Part shown: piece after piece, positions 45,572-54,044 of the stretch | Position numbering within the stretch: the first letter of the stretch is position 1 | How the letters are laid out: the number at the start of each line of letters is the position of its first letter | NCBI GenBank assembly: GCA_913030605.1 | Contig: CAJWEZ010000006.1 | Location: 1 to 64,000 of the forward strand | Source: an uncultured Spirochaeta sp. | GTDB taxonomy: Bacteria; Spirochaetota; Spirochaetia; DSM-27196; Alkalispirochaetaceae | DNA: 64,000 nucleotides | Reading direction: 5' to 3' | Program-made: the position numbers and the translations under genes | Notes under the pieces: model-generated | What the model was told of the DNA's origin: nothing | Databases searched by the model: none | Seen by the model: the letters and a program-made list of their open reading frames with translations, nothing else

Positions 45572-46514
45572 TCTCGCCGATGAGTTCCCAATACGACATT
45601 CCCACTCCGGTGCAGATGATCGGCAGGTCGGAGTGCTCCGGGTGGAGGCCGGCGAGGGGGTTCACCTCCATGAAGGTCGCGACGCCGGCCCCGTCCAGGC
45701 GAACGTCCACGCGACCCGCGTCGCGGCATCCCAGCCCTCGCCAGGCGCGCAGGGCCAGCTCCGCCGCCGCCTCCGCATCCCGGTCCGTCGCGATCCGGTA
45801 GGTGACCCGTTCCTCGCACTCCTCTTTGTTGCGGTAGGAGTAGACCGAGCCCTCAGCCGAGGGGCCCAACAGGATTTCCAGAACCCCCACAACCCGGGCG
45901 GCGTCGGCCGTACCCACAAGCCCCACGGTAAACTCGCGTCCCGGGAGGAACTGCTCCACCAGCGCCGGCTGGCGGAAGCGACTCAATATCTCCCGACACT
46001 GCGTCGCCAGCTCCTCAGGGGTGCGGACGATCGAACGCGGCGAGATCCCCTTCCCCGTTCCCTCACGGACCGGCTTCACGAAGAGCGGGAACGGGATGTT
46101 TACCGTCTCGATGCCAGCGGGTGTCGCGACCACGGCGAAATCCGCGGTGTGGATTCCGAAGGACCGAACCACCTGACTGGTCATCGCCTTGTTCAGGGTC
46201 AGCGAGAGAACGAGGGGATCGGAAAACGTGTAGGGGATTCCAAACAGGTCGAGGATCGCCGGCACCTGCGCTTCGCGGCCGACACCGTGGAGTCCCTCGG
46301 CGATGTTGAACACCAGGTCCCACGTGTCTCCGCGTGCCAGCCGCTCCACCAGTTGGCGACCGTTCCCGATCCGGTCGGGACGGTGCCCGATCTCGGTCAG
46401 GGCTCCGGCGATCGCCTCCACTGTGGCGGGGCGGTCAAACTCCGCCGTCTCCTCCTCATCGTACCCGAGGGCCAGGTAGTCGTCGCGGAGGTCGTAGGTG
46501 ATGCCGACGGTCAT
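45462..46514 (-). CDS. D-Ala-D-Ala ligase-like ATP-grasp enzyme
   Basis: 350 residues. ATP-grasp fold with IPFPLFVKPVREGTGKGIS, VEQFLPGREFTVGLVG and the metal-binding RVDVRLDGAGVATFMEVNPLAGLHPEHSDLP. This resembles D-Ala-D-Ala ligases, but the N-terminal domain differs from housekeeping Ddl (VFNIAEGLHGVGREAQVPAILDLFGIPYTFSDPL). Such proteins join carboxylate and amine substrates into dipeptide-like products. Its start overlaps the stop of a lysine-2,3-aminomutase gene (ATGA), so beta-lysine or a related beta-amino acid is a plausible substrate; that is inference. The last ~36 codons run antisense to tag and are poorly conserved-looking (Ala/Ser/Arg rich). Confidence 0.82.
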   Translation of the reverse strand: MTVGITYDLRDDYLALGYDEEETAEFDRPATVEAIAGALTEIGHRPDRIGNGRQLVERLARGDTWDLVFNIAEGLHGVGREAQVPAILDLFGIPYTFSDPLVLSLTLNKAMTSQVVRSFGIHTADFAVVATPAGIETVNIPFPLFVKPVREGTGKGISPRSIVRTPEELATQCREILSRFRQPALVEQFLPGREFTVGLVGTADAARVVGVLEILLGPSAEGSVYSYRNKEECEERVTYRIATDRDAEAAAELALRAWRGLGCRDAGRVDVRLDGAGVATFMEVNPLAGLHPEHSDLPIICTGVGMSYWELIGEIIASATARPASAADASESLRIPDNRGRGRPAETRYS

Positions 46515-47914
46515 CGGAGCCGCCGTGCCCGACGGGGGCGGTCAGCGGTATCGGCGCGTCCCGGCGTGTCGGGATAGACGCACGTCTGACCGCGGTAGTT
46601 CCGCAGAACGAGTCCATCGTCGTTCCAGGATCGTACATACTGCGGCAGAAGCGGAATCTTTCCACCGCCGCCGGGGGCGTCGATGACAAAGTGAGGCACC
46701 GCGTAGCCGGAGGTATGCCCCCGGAGGCCCTCGATGATCGCCAGTCCCCGCGACACCGGCGTCCGGAAATGAGCGGACCCCGGTACCGGGTCGCACTGGT
46801 AGAGGTAGTAGGGTCGCACACGACAGGTGAGTAGCGCCTGGTTCAGCCGGGTCATCGTCTCGACGTCGTCGTTGATGCCCCGCAGCAGCACCGTCTGGCT
46901 TCCCATCGGGATGCCGGCGTCGGCAAGGAGTGCGGTTGCAGCCCGCATTTCCGGGGTGATTTCCCGGGGGTGCGTCACGTGGATACTCATCCACACCGGA
47001 TGGAACCGTCGGATCGTCTCCAGCAGTGCCGGTGTTATGCGTTGCGGGAGAACGACCGGTACCTTGGTGCCGATGCGGAGTATTTCCACGTGCGGGATCG
47101 CCCGCAGGCGCTCAAGGAGTGACGCCAGGGTCGTGTCGGGAAGGGTGAGGGGATCGCCGCCGGAGAGCAGTACGTCCCGGACCTCGGTGTGAGCGGCGAT
47201 GTACGCGATGGCGGCATCCCAGTGACCGTGGCCGGCGGGACTCACGCCGGATGCCGTCGTCCGGGGCTGCGACTTTCCAACGACCCGGGAGCGGGTGCAG
47301 TAGCGGCAGTACACGGCACAGGAGTATGTGGTGAGGAAGAGCACTCGGTCCGGATAGCGGTGCACGAGACCCGGTACGACCATGTCGTGCTCCTCCGCCA
47401 GGGGGTCCGGATCCTCGCCGGGGAACAGGTCGCGCTCCGCCGCCACCGGCACCACCGATCGCCGGATCGGGTCCTCCGGATCATCGGGGTCGATCAGCGA
47501 GGCGTAGTACGGCGTGATCGCCACCGGAAGCGGCGAAGTGGGGTTCGGCACACCCGACGCGTCGGTCGCGTTCCACGCGAACAGCGCTCCACGCTCCTCC
47601 GGAGAAAGCGCAAGCATTTCCGCCAGAAGGCGCGGCGAAACGATGCGGTTCCGCAGCTGCCAGCGCCAGTCATTCCACGCGCCAACGGACGTCCCCGGGA
47701 ACCAGCGGCGCATGAAACGCCGGGCCTCCGGACGGACGCTCCCTGCGACACCGGGGCAACGAGTGCGTGCATTCGCTGTGGGAATGTGAACGAAGGCGGC
47801 GGAGGCCGCCGACCGGTGGGGGTGGGCCTCGGCGGCTGCGCCGGGAGGCTCCTCCGGTTCATCGGGTTCGTCGACCCGAGTATCCCGAAGGTCGGGACAA
47901 TCCAGTACGTTCAA
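46511..47914 (-). CDS. Lysine 2,3-aminomutase-family radical SAM enzyme
   Basis: 467 residues. Radical SAM cluster CxxxCxxC at Cys199, Cys203, Cys206 (SCAVYCRYCTRSR), PLP lysine Lys419 in DAPGGGGKIPLLP, and both substrate-contact Asp residues of true lysine aminomutases (Asp375 in YQCDPVPG, Asp412 in VIDAPGG). Predicted to convert L-lysine to L-beta-lysine. TTG start at 47914 is supported by AGGAGA seven bases upstream. In known pathways beta-lysine is acetylated (AblB) to an osmolyte, but no acetyltransferase partner is here; an ATP-grasp ligase follows with a 4-base overlap. Confidence 0.9.
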   Translation of the reverse strand: MNVLDCPDLRDTRVDEPDEPEEPPGAAAEAHPHRSAASAAFVHIPTANARTRCPGVAGSVRPEARRFMRRWFPGTSVGAWNDWRWQLRNRIVSPRLLAEMLALSPEERGALFAWNATDASGVPNPTSPLPVAITPYYASLIDPDDPEDPIRRSVVPVAAERDLFPGEDPDPLAEEHDMVVPGLVHRYPDRVLFLTTYSCAVYCRYCTRSRVVGKSQPRTTASGVSPAGHGHWDAAIAYIAAHTEVRDVLLSGGDPLTLPDTTLASLLERLRAIPHVEILRIGTKVPVVLPQRITPALLETIRRFHPVWMSIHVTHPREITPEMRAATALLADAGIPMGSQTVLLRGINDDVETMTRLNQALLTCRVRPYYLYQCDPVPGSAHFRTPVSRGLAIIEGLRGHTSGYAVPHFVIDAPGGGGKIPLLPQYVRSWNDDGLVLRNYRGQTCVYPDTPGRADTADRPRRARRLR

Positions 47915-48007
47915 TCAACGATCTCCTCTGATCGCCAACCAGGATGAGTCAATAATGCGAATTCCTGCGGGGAAGTCAATCTTTTTTTTCCGCAGAATCG
48001 AACCCGA

Positions 48008-48059
48008 TTGCGCGCTGGACCCTCCGGGCGTACAATTCATATGAAGATATGTTCATATG
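48008..48059 (+). promoter_or_regulatory. Promoter and dyad operator of the ArsR-OsmC operon
   Basis: TTGCGC (48008-48013), 17-bp spacer, TACAAT (48031-48036). Downstream, CATATGAA (48038-48045) and TTCATATG (48052-48059) form a perfect 8-bp inverted repeat with a 6-base centre, spanning the likely start of transcription up to the ATG at 48057. The CATATG core is shared with the ArsR-ArsC operator at 44 kb. Confidence 0.75.
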
Positions 48060-48467
48060 TTAGAAGATTACTCGAACGGCTCATACGGCCCCCACGAGGA
48101 CGGCCCCGATATCGAGCGAGTCCGGCGCTCCGTTCCGGATGAGGGGGTCAGCGCGCAGATGGCGCTCCTGGCCGGCGGTTTTGCCGACGCCGTGCGCATT
48201 CGTGTCCTGACCGCACTGGCCGACGGTCCCGTCTGTGTGGGCTGTCTGGCCCTGGCGCTGGAGGTGTCGCAGTCCTCGATCTCGCACCAGCTGCGGCTGC
48301 TGCGGTCGCTCGGAATCGTTTCCAGCGAACGGAGGGGGCGGCACATCTACTACTCGCTTTCATGGCCCGGTGCGGAACCGTTGCTCCGGGAGTTGCGCGC
48401 CGCCGCCGGCGGCGGACGGTGGGAAAGCCCGGCATCGACCGGAGACAATAGCGAGGAGGACGTATGA
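48057..48467 (+). CDS. ArsR-family repressor controlling an OsmC gene
   Basis: 136-residue winged-helix regulator: ADAVRIRVLTALADGPVCVGCLALALEVSQSSISHQLRLLRSLGIVSSERRGRHIYYSL. Cys-Val-Gly-Cys before the recognition helix matches the metal-site position of CadC/ArsR-type sensors, so a thiophilic metal or reactive thiol signal is likely. An N-terminal ~35-residue acidic extension is extra. The start ATG lies inside the operator dyad. It overlaps osmC by four bases (ATGA). Confidence 0.85.
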   Translation: MLEDYSNGSYGPHEDGPDIERVRRSVPDEGVSAQMALLAGGFADAVRIRVLTALADGPVCVGCLALALEVSQSSISHQLRLLRSLGIVSSERRGRHIYYSLSWPGAEPLLRELRAAAGGGRWESPASTGDNSEEDV

Positions 48468-48886
48468 AAATCACGTCACGACATGTGACCGGCTGCTACC
48501 AGTCGGTCGTGGACAATGGTCGCCACCACGGGGTGGTACTGGACCTGCCGGAAGCCAAATCCGGCGACGACGTCGGCGCGACGGCCCTGGAGCTCGCCGC
48601 CATGGCCCTTGCCGGATGCATCTCGACGATCTGGGCGGTGGTTGCGGGCAACTCAAAGTGCTCGTACCGCAAGATGATCGTCGAGCTGGAGATGGAAAAG
48701 CCCGACAGCGCGCCCACGTTCACCGCCGGTACAGCCGTGGTCACAATCGACAGCGACGAAAACGAGGAGAAGCTTCAACGGATCCTCGACAAAACACTGA
48801 ACGCCTGCCCCGTCGGAAAGCTGTTCGAGGCCGCGATCATCGACATCGCCACCACCCTGAAGAAGGCGACGCTTCTGCCCACCTGA
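48464..48886 (+). CDS. OsmC/Ohr-family thiol peroxidase-like protein
   Basis: 140 residues. The two family cysteines are present: Cys52 in ALAGCISTIW and Cys115 in LNACPVGKLF. OsmC and Ohr proteins reduce organic hydroperoxides or bind hydrophobic ligands using lipoyl or other thiol donors. GAGGAGG ribosome site; translationally coupled to the ArsR regulator, implying induction by its signal. Confidence 0.85.
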   Translation: MKITSRHVTGCYQSVVDNGRHHGVVLDLPEAKSGDDVGATALELAAMALAGCISTIWAVVAGNSKCSYRKMIVELEMEKPDSAPTFTAGTAVVTIDSDENEEKLQRILDKTLNACPVGKLFEAAIIDIATTLKKATLLPT

Positions 48887-48960
48887 TCGAGGGGCCGCAC
48901 CGCGTTCAAAAAGCAATTTAGGATAAGAATGATCAGGTAATCCGTTGGTATTTCAGGTGT

Positions 48961-49785
48961 ATGAAACGAACACATGCATGGACCGTCCTCGTGACGGTCG
49001 TGGGACTGACGGTACTGACGGTGGGATGCGAGGACGCGGGAGCGGGAACCGGCGATGACAACGGGGCCGGAAACGATTCCGGCTCCGGTGGCGGTGGCGA
49101 CAGCGCAGCAGCCACGTTGGACACCGGGGACATGCTCCTGCACCTGTCGTTCGACGGGGACCTCTCGGATGAGACCGGAACGGTGTCCAGTGTCGGTGTC
49201 CTCGACGGCAGCGGCGGTCAGGGGGCGGCCGCGTACGGTGAGGATCGCCACGGCGGCGCGTCCTCGGCGATCGAGTTCGACGGCTCGAGCTTCGTCCAGG
49301 TGACCGACCTCGACCTGAGTTCCCGTGACAGTGTTACGGTTCTGGCGTGGATTCGCGACGACGGATCCCAGACCCAAAAGGACCGTCGGATCGCGGCCTA
49401 CGATTCCGGTCCCTCCACGGTCGAGTTCGCGATGCGGATCCGGAATCTTGGATCGGAGACCTGGGAAGACGGCTCCTTCGAGGCGTGGGTGGAAAACTCC
49501 GGCAGCAACGGAACGCGAACCACCGAGAACGTCTTTCCGGGATCGTGGGTGCACGTTGCCATGGTCTACGACGCCGCCGATGGTGAGCTGCGCCTGTACC
49601 AGGACGGCGAGGAGAAGAACACCGCCGTCGTGTCGCTGGATATCGATTCCGGCAACCTGAACATTGGCGGTGGCAAAAGCAACCGGGAGTTTCACGGACG
49701 GATCGACGACCTCGCGGTCTTTCCCCGGGCGCTGACCGCGGCGCAGATCGCGCTGGCGAAGGATGAGATCCGGACGGACCAGTAG
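48961..49785 (+). CDS. Surface lipoprotein with a LamG/concanavalin-A-like domain
   Basis: 274 residues. Signal peptide with lipobox ending VGC (Cys23), then a Gly/Asp/Ser/Asn-rich linker (about 25-50) and a LamG-like jelly roll (LLHLSFDGDLSDETG, AIEFDGSSFVQV, VTVLAWIRDDG, WVHVAMVYDAADGELRLYQDGE, GRIDDLAVFPRALTAAQIA). Such domains bind carbohydrates or proteins. Probably exposed on the outer or inner membrane surface; the ligand is unknown. Monocistronic. Confidence 0.8.
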   Translation: MKRTHAWTVLVTVVGLTVLTVGCEDAGAGTGDDNGAGNDSGSGGGGDSAAATLDTGDMLLHLSFDGDLSDETGTVSSVGVLDGSGGQGAAAYGEDRHGGASSAIEFDGSSFVQVTDLDLSSRDSVTVLAWIRDDGSQTQKDRRIAAYDSGPSTVEFAMRIRNLGSETWEDGSFEAWVENSGSNGTRTTENVFPGSWVHVAMVYDAADGELRLYQDGEEKNTAVVSLDIDSGNLNIGGGKSNREFHGRIDDLAVFPRALTAAQIALAKDEIRTDQ

Positions 49786-49868
49786 CGCGACCGCGTCACC
49801 CGGTGACGATTCTCGGATCCTCCGGTGTTGCACGGAGAAACAGCCAGGGCGACGTCCGGAGGAGATCG

Positions 49869-50681
49869 ATGATGAAAACGGTGGTGTACCATTTCAGCGG
49901 AACGGGGAATAGTCTGGCGGTGGCGCGGGGGCTCGCCGCGCGCCTGCCGGACTGCGAGGTGCGTTCAATACCGAAGGTGATGGCGCAGGATCCCGCGCTG
50001 GATCCGGTGCCGGCGGGGGCGGTAATCGGCATCGTTGCTCCCATCTATATGCACGGAATGCCGCACATGGTGGACGCCTTCATCGGCAGAATCACGCGGC
50101 CGGAGTACCTGTTCATGGTGTACGCCGGCGGCGGGAATCTGGGGGCGGGCCTGGCGTGGACCCAGAAGCGGTTCTCGCAGGCGGGGCTCCCCCTCTCGGC
50201 CCTCTTCAATATCCGGATGCCGTCGAACTATACCCCCTTCGGGTGCCCCTCGCGCGAGGAACAGGCGCGGCTGGTTGCGGAGGCGGAACGGCGAATCGAC
50301 GCCGTGGCGGATGTCGTGTCCCGCCGGGCGATCCACGTCGACGGCAGCAACACCTCGTGGTTCGCTGCACACGTGCACCCGGGGCTCCTGTATCGACTCG
50401 GACACGGTGCGATTCCCGGCATGGACAGCGGGTTTGCCGCCGCCGGGACGTGCACCGGGTGCGGCGTGTGCGCCCGCGTGTGCCCTGCCGGGAACATATC
50501 GCTCGTCGACGGTCGCCCCGAGTGGCACCACCGCTGCGAGCAGTGTTTCGGCTGTCTGCAGTGGTGTCCCGTTCAGGCGATCGACTATCGCGGCCGCACC
50601 CGTGGCGTGGATCGCTACCACCATCCCGATATCCGGGTCGCGGACATGCAGCAGTCAGCGCCGGGAGCTGCGAGCGATTGA
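49869..50681 (+). CDS. EFR1-family flavodoxin-ferredoxin fusion
   Basis: About 270 residues. N-terminal flavodoxin-like domain with FMN phosphate loop HFSGTGNSLAVA and YAGGGNLGAGLAW; C-terminal 2[4Fe-4S] ferredoxin with CTGCGVCARVCP and CEQCFGCLQWCP. A cytoplasmic electron carrier of the EFR1 type; partners unknown. GGAGGAG ribosome site serves two adjacent ATG codons (49869 or 49872). Confidence 0.88.
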   Translation: MMKTVVYHFSGTGNSLAVARGLAARLPDCEVRSIPKVMAQDPALDPVPAGAVIGIVAPIYMHGMPHMVDAFIGRITRPEYLFMVYAGGGNLGAGLAWTQKRFSQAGLPLSALFNIRMPSNYTPFGCPSREEQARLVAEAERRIDAVADVVSRRAIHVDGSNTSWFAAHVHPGLLYRLGHGAIPGMDSGFAAAGTCTGCGVCARVCPAGNISLVDGRPEWHHRCEQCFGCLQWCPVQAIDYRGRTRGVDRYHHPDIRVADMQQSAPGAASD

Positions 50682-50735
50682 TCCGGCGAGGCGATTCGTA
50701 CGACGCCTCGGCCTGCCCGACCCGCCCGCCGACAC

Positions 50736-51122
50736 CTACCGGCTGATCACGCTCCACACGGCAACCGCCACGGCGACCCACACCGCAGCGACCGCGAGCG
50801 CCCCGGCCACGCGAAACGCGCGCGGTGTCCGCTGTTTCTGTCGGGCTGTCTTTCGCCGGCACGTTTCCCGCACTGCGTCCCGTCTGACGTCCCGCGGCAT
50901 CAACCGCACTACGAGCAGCACACCGAGCGGGATCAGGATCGCGTCGTCCAGATACCCGAGGATGGGGACAAAATCGGGAATCAGATCGACGGGGCTGACG
51001 GCGAATGCAACGACCGCCGCGGCGAGGGCGCGCACGTGCCACGGCGTACGGGGGTCGCGCATGCCGATCGCCACCACTGCGACGCGGCGACGCACCCGCC
51101 GGAGCGTCCGTTTCAGGCCCAT
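50736..51122 (-). CDS. YkvA/DUF1232 membrane protein
   Basis: 128 residues. The DUF1232 core AVSPVDLIPDFVPILGYLDDAILIPLGVLL forms two helices, and a third hydrophobic segment lies at the C-terminus after a very basic stretch. Function of the family is unknown. It is transcribed alone, opposite to its neighbours. Confidence 0.85.
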   Translation of the reverse strand: MGLKRTLRRVRRRVAVVAIGMRDPRTPWHVRALAAAVVAFAVSPVDLIPDFVPILGYLDDAILIPLGVLLVVRLMPRDVRRDAVRETCRRKTARQKQRTPRAFRVAGALAVAAVWVAVAVAVWSVISR

Positions 51123-51233
51123 ACGCGCAACACCGCCACGGTCCCTCCCGGATCGACGTTCCTCTGGCGTTTTCCCGAAAATGCGCTACGATTGAGGCGA
51201 CAGTCAGTCTGTCCCCCCGGGAGAAAAAACGTC

Positions 51234-52868
51234 ATGAAACTCGTTCCTGCTGGCCTTGTGGTTCTCATGCTCACCGCTTCGTGTGCCATGTTCACACAAT
51301 CGAACGACGAGGACCAGACCGTGTGGCGCGCAACGGTCACACCGGTTGAGCTTACCACCGACTCCTTTATTGCGGAGCTCGACTTCGACGGATCGATCGC
51401 CGCCGATACCACCGTGACTGTGTCCGTCTCCGGCACATCGATCGCCGTGGAGCGGGCGGTACGTGACCTGGAGGGCACCGGCGTCCGCGTCACCGGCCTC
51501 GCGCCGGGAACCTCATACCGGGTCCAGGTTGCCGCCGGCGACCGGGTGGTCACATCGTTCGGGTTTCGAACGTTCGACGGCGACCGGGAGTTCCAGCTGT
51601 TCACGTTTGTGGAGGCGCGTACCCCCGCCGACGGAACGGTGGCGGTCACCACATTCGGTCGGCTGGACAACAATCTCTCCCTCGGCCTGCGTCCCGCGGC
51701 GTACCACACCCAGGGCGAGTTTCTGAACCTGAAAGGCGACCCGCAGATCATTCGCAATGATAACGGCGTTCTCGCCTGGGACGGCGGCACCGAGCGCTTC
51801 TCGTTGGCCGCCGCCGGGTCGGAGTCGTTCTTCGCCCTCAGCTACCGTTCCGACCGGTCGTTCCGTCTCACCGACAACCACGGGTCGCAGGGGCTCCTGG
51901 ATTCCAGCTACCTGATGGCAAGCGGCGAGCAACTGCTGTACGTCCCGGATCTCTATTCGTACCACGACCAGGGACTGCACCACGCCACGCTCATCGTACC
52001 GGCGGAATGGGATGTGGCGACGGTGTTTCCGGTGGACACCTGCGGCGTGGCAGACGTGTACCTCTACGACTCCAACGAAGGGGTGTCGGCGGGGCAGCTG
52101 CTCGCCTTCGATCCGGCGCTGTTCAGCAGTACCACGCAGACGATCGATGGCGTGGCGGTCCGGGTAATCGCAGAGAACTCGATTTCCCCGGAAACCGTGT
52201 CCTCGGTCCACGACGCGTACCGCGCCACGAGCGGCGCCTGGGGCGGCGGCTCCCCCGGCGACGCCGCGTACACGGTGTTTCTCGTCGACGACGACCGTCA
52301 GATCTACGCCGGCGAGTGGACATCTGGACAGGCGTTCTCAACCGCGTTTGGCGTTACCGGCGAAATGCTCGTGCATCAGATCTACCACCGCTGGAACGCG
52401 TGGGGACTGGGCATCCAGTGGGGGGCGGACAGTGGCGACGACCGTGACCGCGGATTTTGGATCGAGGGGTTCAACGAGTACTTCTGCGACCGCGTTCTCA
52501 CGGAACTCGGACTGACTGAGCCCCATGCCTATATGCGGTCGTTCTACCAACAGTACGAGGCGATCCGCGGCACACCTGCGGATCAGAGTCTCTACAGCAC
52601 ATCCTTCTCCAACTACACGATCGTGTATTTCAAGGGTGCGGTGTACGCCTACGCCCTCAACGTGTGGATTGCCGACCAGACCGGTGGCGCCGCGGACCTG
52701 GTGGACGTGATCCGGGCGCTGCGGTCTGACTGGGATCAGAACGGGACACCGGTCAACTACGACACGATCGTCGCGACGATCAACGGGTTCCTGCCAGGTG
52801 GAGTCGATGTCAGTGACTGGGAGACGACGTATCTGGTGAACAACGCTCCCGTCTCCCTGAACCTGTAG
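51234..52868 (+). CDS. Lipoprotein with M61-like zinc-site region but Gln in place of the catalytic Glu
   Basis: 544 residues. Lipobox TASC (Cys17). An N-terminal fibronectin-like segment (TVSVSGTSIAVERAV, GLAPGTSYRVQV) precedes a region resembling M61 glycyl aminopeptidases: LVHQIYHRWNAWG and FWIEGFNEYFCDRV. The expected HExxH is HQIYH (His381, Gln382, His385) and Glu411 would be the third zinc ligand. With the general-base Glu replaced by Gln, hydrolysis is unlikely although metal binding may persist. I would call it a surface pseudopeptidase; the M61 assignment is moderate. Confidence 0.65.
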   Translation: MKLVPAGLVVLMLTASCAMFTQSNDEDQTVWRATVTPVELTTDSFIAELDFDGSIAADTTVTVSVSGTSIAVERAVRDLEGTGVRVTGLAPGTSYRVQVAAGDRVVTSFGFRTFDGDREFQLFTFVEARTPADGTVAVTTFGRLDNNLSLGLRPAAYHTQGEFLNLKGDPQIIRNDNGVLAWDGGTERFSLAAAGSESFFALSYRSDRSFRLTDNHGSQGLLDSSYLMASGEQLLYVPDLYSYHDQGLHHATLIVPAEWDVATVFPVDTCGVADVYLYDSNEGVSAGQLLAFDPALFSSTTQTIDGVAVRVIAENSISPETVSSVHDAYRATSGAWGGGSPGDAAYTVFLVDDDRQIYAGEWTSGQAFSTAFGVTGEMLVHQIYHRWNAWGLGIQWGADSGDDRDRGFWIEGFNEYFCDRVLTELGLTEPHAYMRSFYQQYEAIRGTPADQSLYSTSFSNYTIVYFKGAVYAYALNVWIADQTGGAADLVDVIRALRSDWDQNGTPVNYDTIVATINGFLPGGVDVSDWETTYLVNNAPVSLNL

Positions 52869-52953
52869 GGGCTGGTCGCCGGTCTCCGGTACCGCGTTCC
52901 ACACGCCGGCGGACCGCTTGGCGCGACCTCGCCGGTCGTGGTACTGATCTGCC

Positions 52954-53730
52954 ATGGAAGAGACTCCCATGGACGAACAGACGATGTTTGCGCTCCTCGT
53001 GGATCTCCACCGCGAGGGAGAGCGCCAGGGGCCGGGAAGCACCGACGACACGCTGCGGGCTCTGGATCTGGCGCGGCCGGACGACACCGCCGAGCTGGCC
53101 GTGGCGGACATCGGCTGCGGCACCGGGGCCTCCACGCTCACCCTTGCCGGCGCGCTGCCCCGGGCACGCATCACCGCGGTGGATCTTTTTCCGGAGTTCC
53201 TCGGCATTCTGACGCAGAACGCTCGCACCGCCGGCTGCGGCGACCGGATCGAGACGCGCGCCGAATCGATGGATGCGCTCACCTTCGCCACGGAGTCGCT
53301 GGATCTGATCTGGTCGGAAGGGGCGATCTACAACATCGGGTTCGCCACCGGACTCGCGGCGTGGCGTCCGTTCCTGAAAGCCGGAGGTGTTCTTGCGGTG
53401 TCCGAGATCACGTGGCTCCATCCGGATCCGCCGGCCGAGATCCGCGACCACTGGAATGCCGAATACCCGGAGATCGCAACGGCGGCGGAAAAGATCGCGA
53501 TCCTGGAACGCAGTGGGTTCGACCTGCTCGGATACTTCACCCTTCCGCCGTCGAGCTGGATCGACCGCTACTACCTCCCCATCCAGCAACGAATTCCGGC
53601 GTTCCTCGACCGGCACGGCCGATCACCGGAGGCGAGGGCGCTTGCGGAGATGGAACATCAGGAGTACGACCTGTACACGCGCTACCAGGACTGGCTGAGT
53701 TACGGGTTCTACATCGCCCGACGGAGGTAA
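52954..53730 (+). CDS. Class I SAM-dependent methyltransferase
   Basis: 258 residues. SAM motif I ADIGCGTGASTLTLAGALP, acidic VDLFPEFL, motif SLDLIWSEGAIYNIGF, and post-motif LKAGGVLAVSE. The substrate cannot be read; the C-terminal ~90 residues with many Tyr may form a small-molecule cap. Two possible starts: ATG at 52954, which would be nearly leaderless (TTGGCG and TACTGA upstream), or ATG at 52969 with GGAAGAG as ribosome site. Confidence 0.8.
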   Translation: MEETPMDEQTMFALLVDLHREGERQGPGSTDDTLRALDLARPDDTAELAVADIGCGTGASTLTLAGALPRARITAVDLFPEFLGILTQNARTAGCGDRIETRAESMDALTFATESLDLIWSEGAIYNIGFATGLAAWRPFLKAGGVLAVSEITWLHPDPPAEIRDHWNAEYPEIATAAEKIAILERSGFDLLGYFTLPPSSWIDRYYLPIQQRIPAFLDRHGRSPEARALAEMEHQEYDLYTRYQDWLSYGFYIARRR

Positions 53731-53792
53731 GCACCGTGGCGCGGCCCTCGGTGGACGGGCACTTGGCGAGCGAGCCCTCGGCGCGGACGCGC

Positions 53793-53821
53793 TTGACACG
53801 TCGCCGGAGTACGCGTACCGT
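53793..53821 (+). promoter_or_regulatory. Strong promoter of the leader RNA before RNHCP-RsgA
   Basis: TTGACA (53793-53798), 17-bp spacer, TACCGT (53816-53821). Transcription should start near 53828, giving a leader of over 200 bases before the RNHCP gene, in contrast to the leaderless norm of this genome. Confidence 0.65.
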
Positions 53822-53851
53822 AGCGGCATCTTTGCCGAACGGGAGGTCTGT

Positions 53852-53902
53852 ATGAACGCAATTGTGAATGGGATGCTCCTGTTCTGGAGCCCCCGCGACT
53901 AG
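53852..53902 (+). CDS. Putative 16-residue leader peptide
   Basis: MNAIVNGMLLFWSPRD followed by TAG. It starts five bases after GGGAGG (53841-53846), one of the best ribosome sites in the window, and about 24 bases after the predicted transcription start. Codons 8-12 form the 5' strand of the long stem at 53872-53887, so a translating or stalled ribosome would open that stem. This is the geometry of translational-attenuation leaders. Expression is not proven. Confidence 0.5.
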   Translation: MNAIVNGMLLFWSPRD

Positions 53903-54003
53903 ATCCGTAGGATCGGCGCGCGGGTTTCCCGCGGGTAGTCCATTTCGTCACCGCGTCCGACCGGCCATCGTCCGGCGCGCGCTCTTCCCCAGAACAGGAC
54001 ATC
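53872..54003 (+). ncRNA. Structured leader RNA upstream of RNHCP-RsgA
   Basis: A 15-bp outer stem (one bulged base) joins GATG and TCCTGTTCTGG (53872-53887) to CCAGAACAGGA and CATC (53989-54003). Inside, GACTA/TAGTC closes a three-way junction (about 53897-53940) with hairpin GATCC-gta-GGATC and hairpin CGCGGG-ttt-CCCGCG. A further GC-rich hairpin (about 53951-53980, CCGG/CCGG) follows. There is no T tract, so translational control or an antisense-free regulatory RNA is more likely than intrinsic attenuation. It fills the 314-bp gap between genes. It matches no RNA family I recognise. Confidence 0.55.
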
Positions 54004-54044
54004 AGTAGTCTCCACCCAATCGTGACGCGCTGGGGGATACTTCC

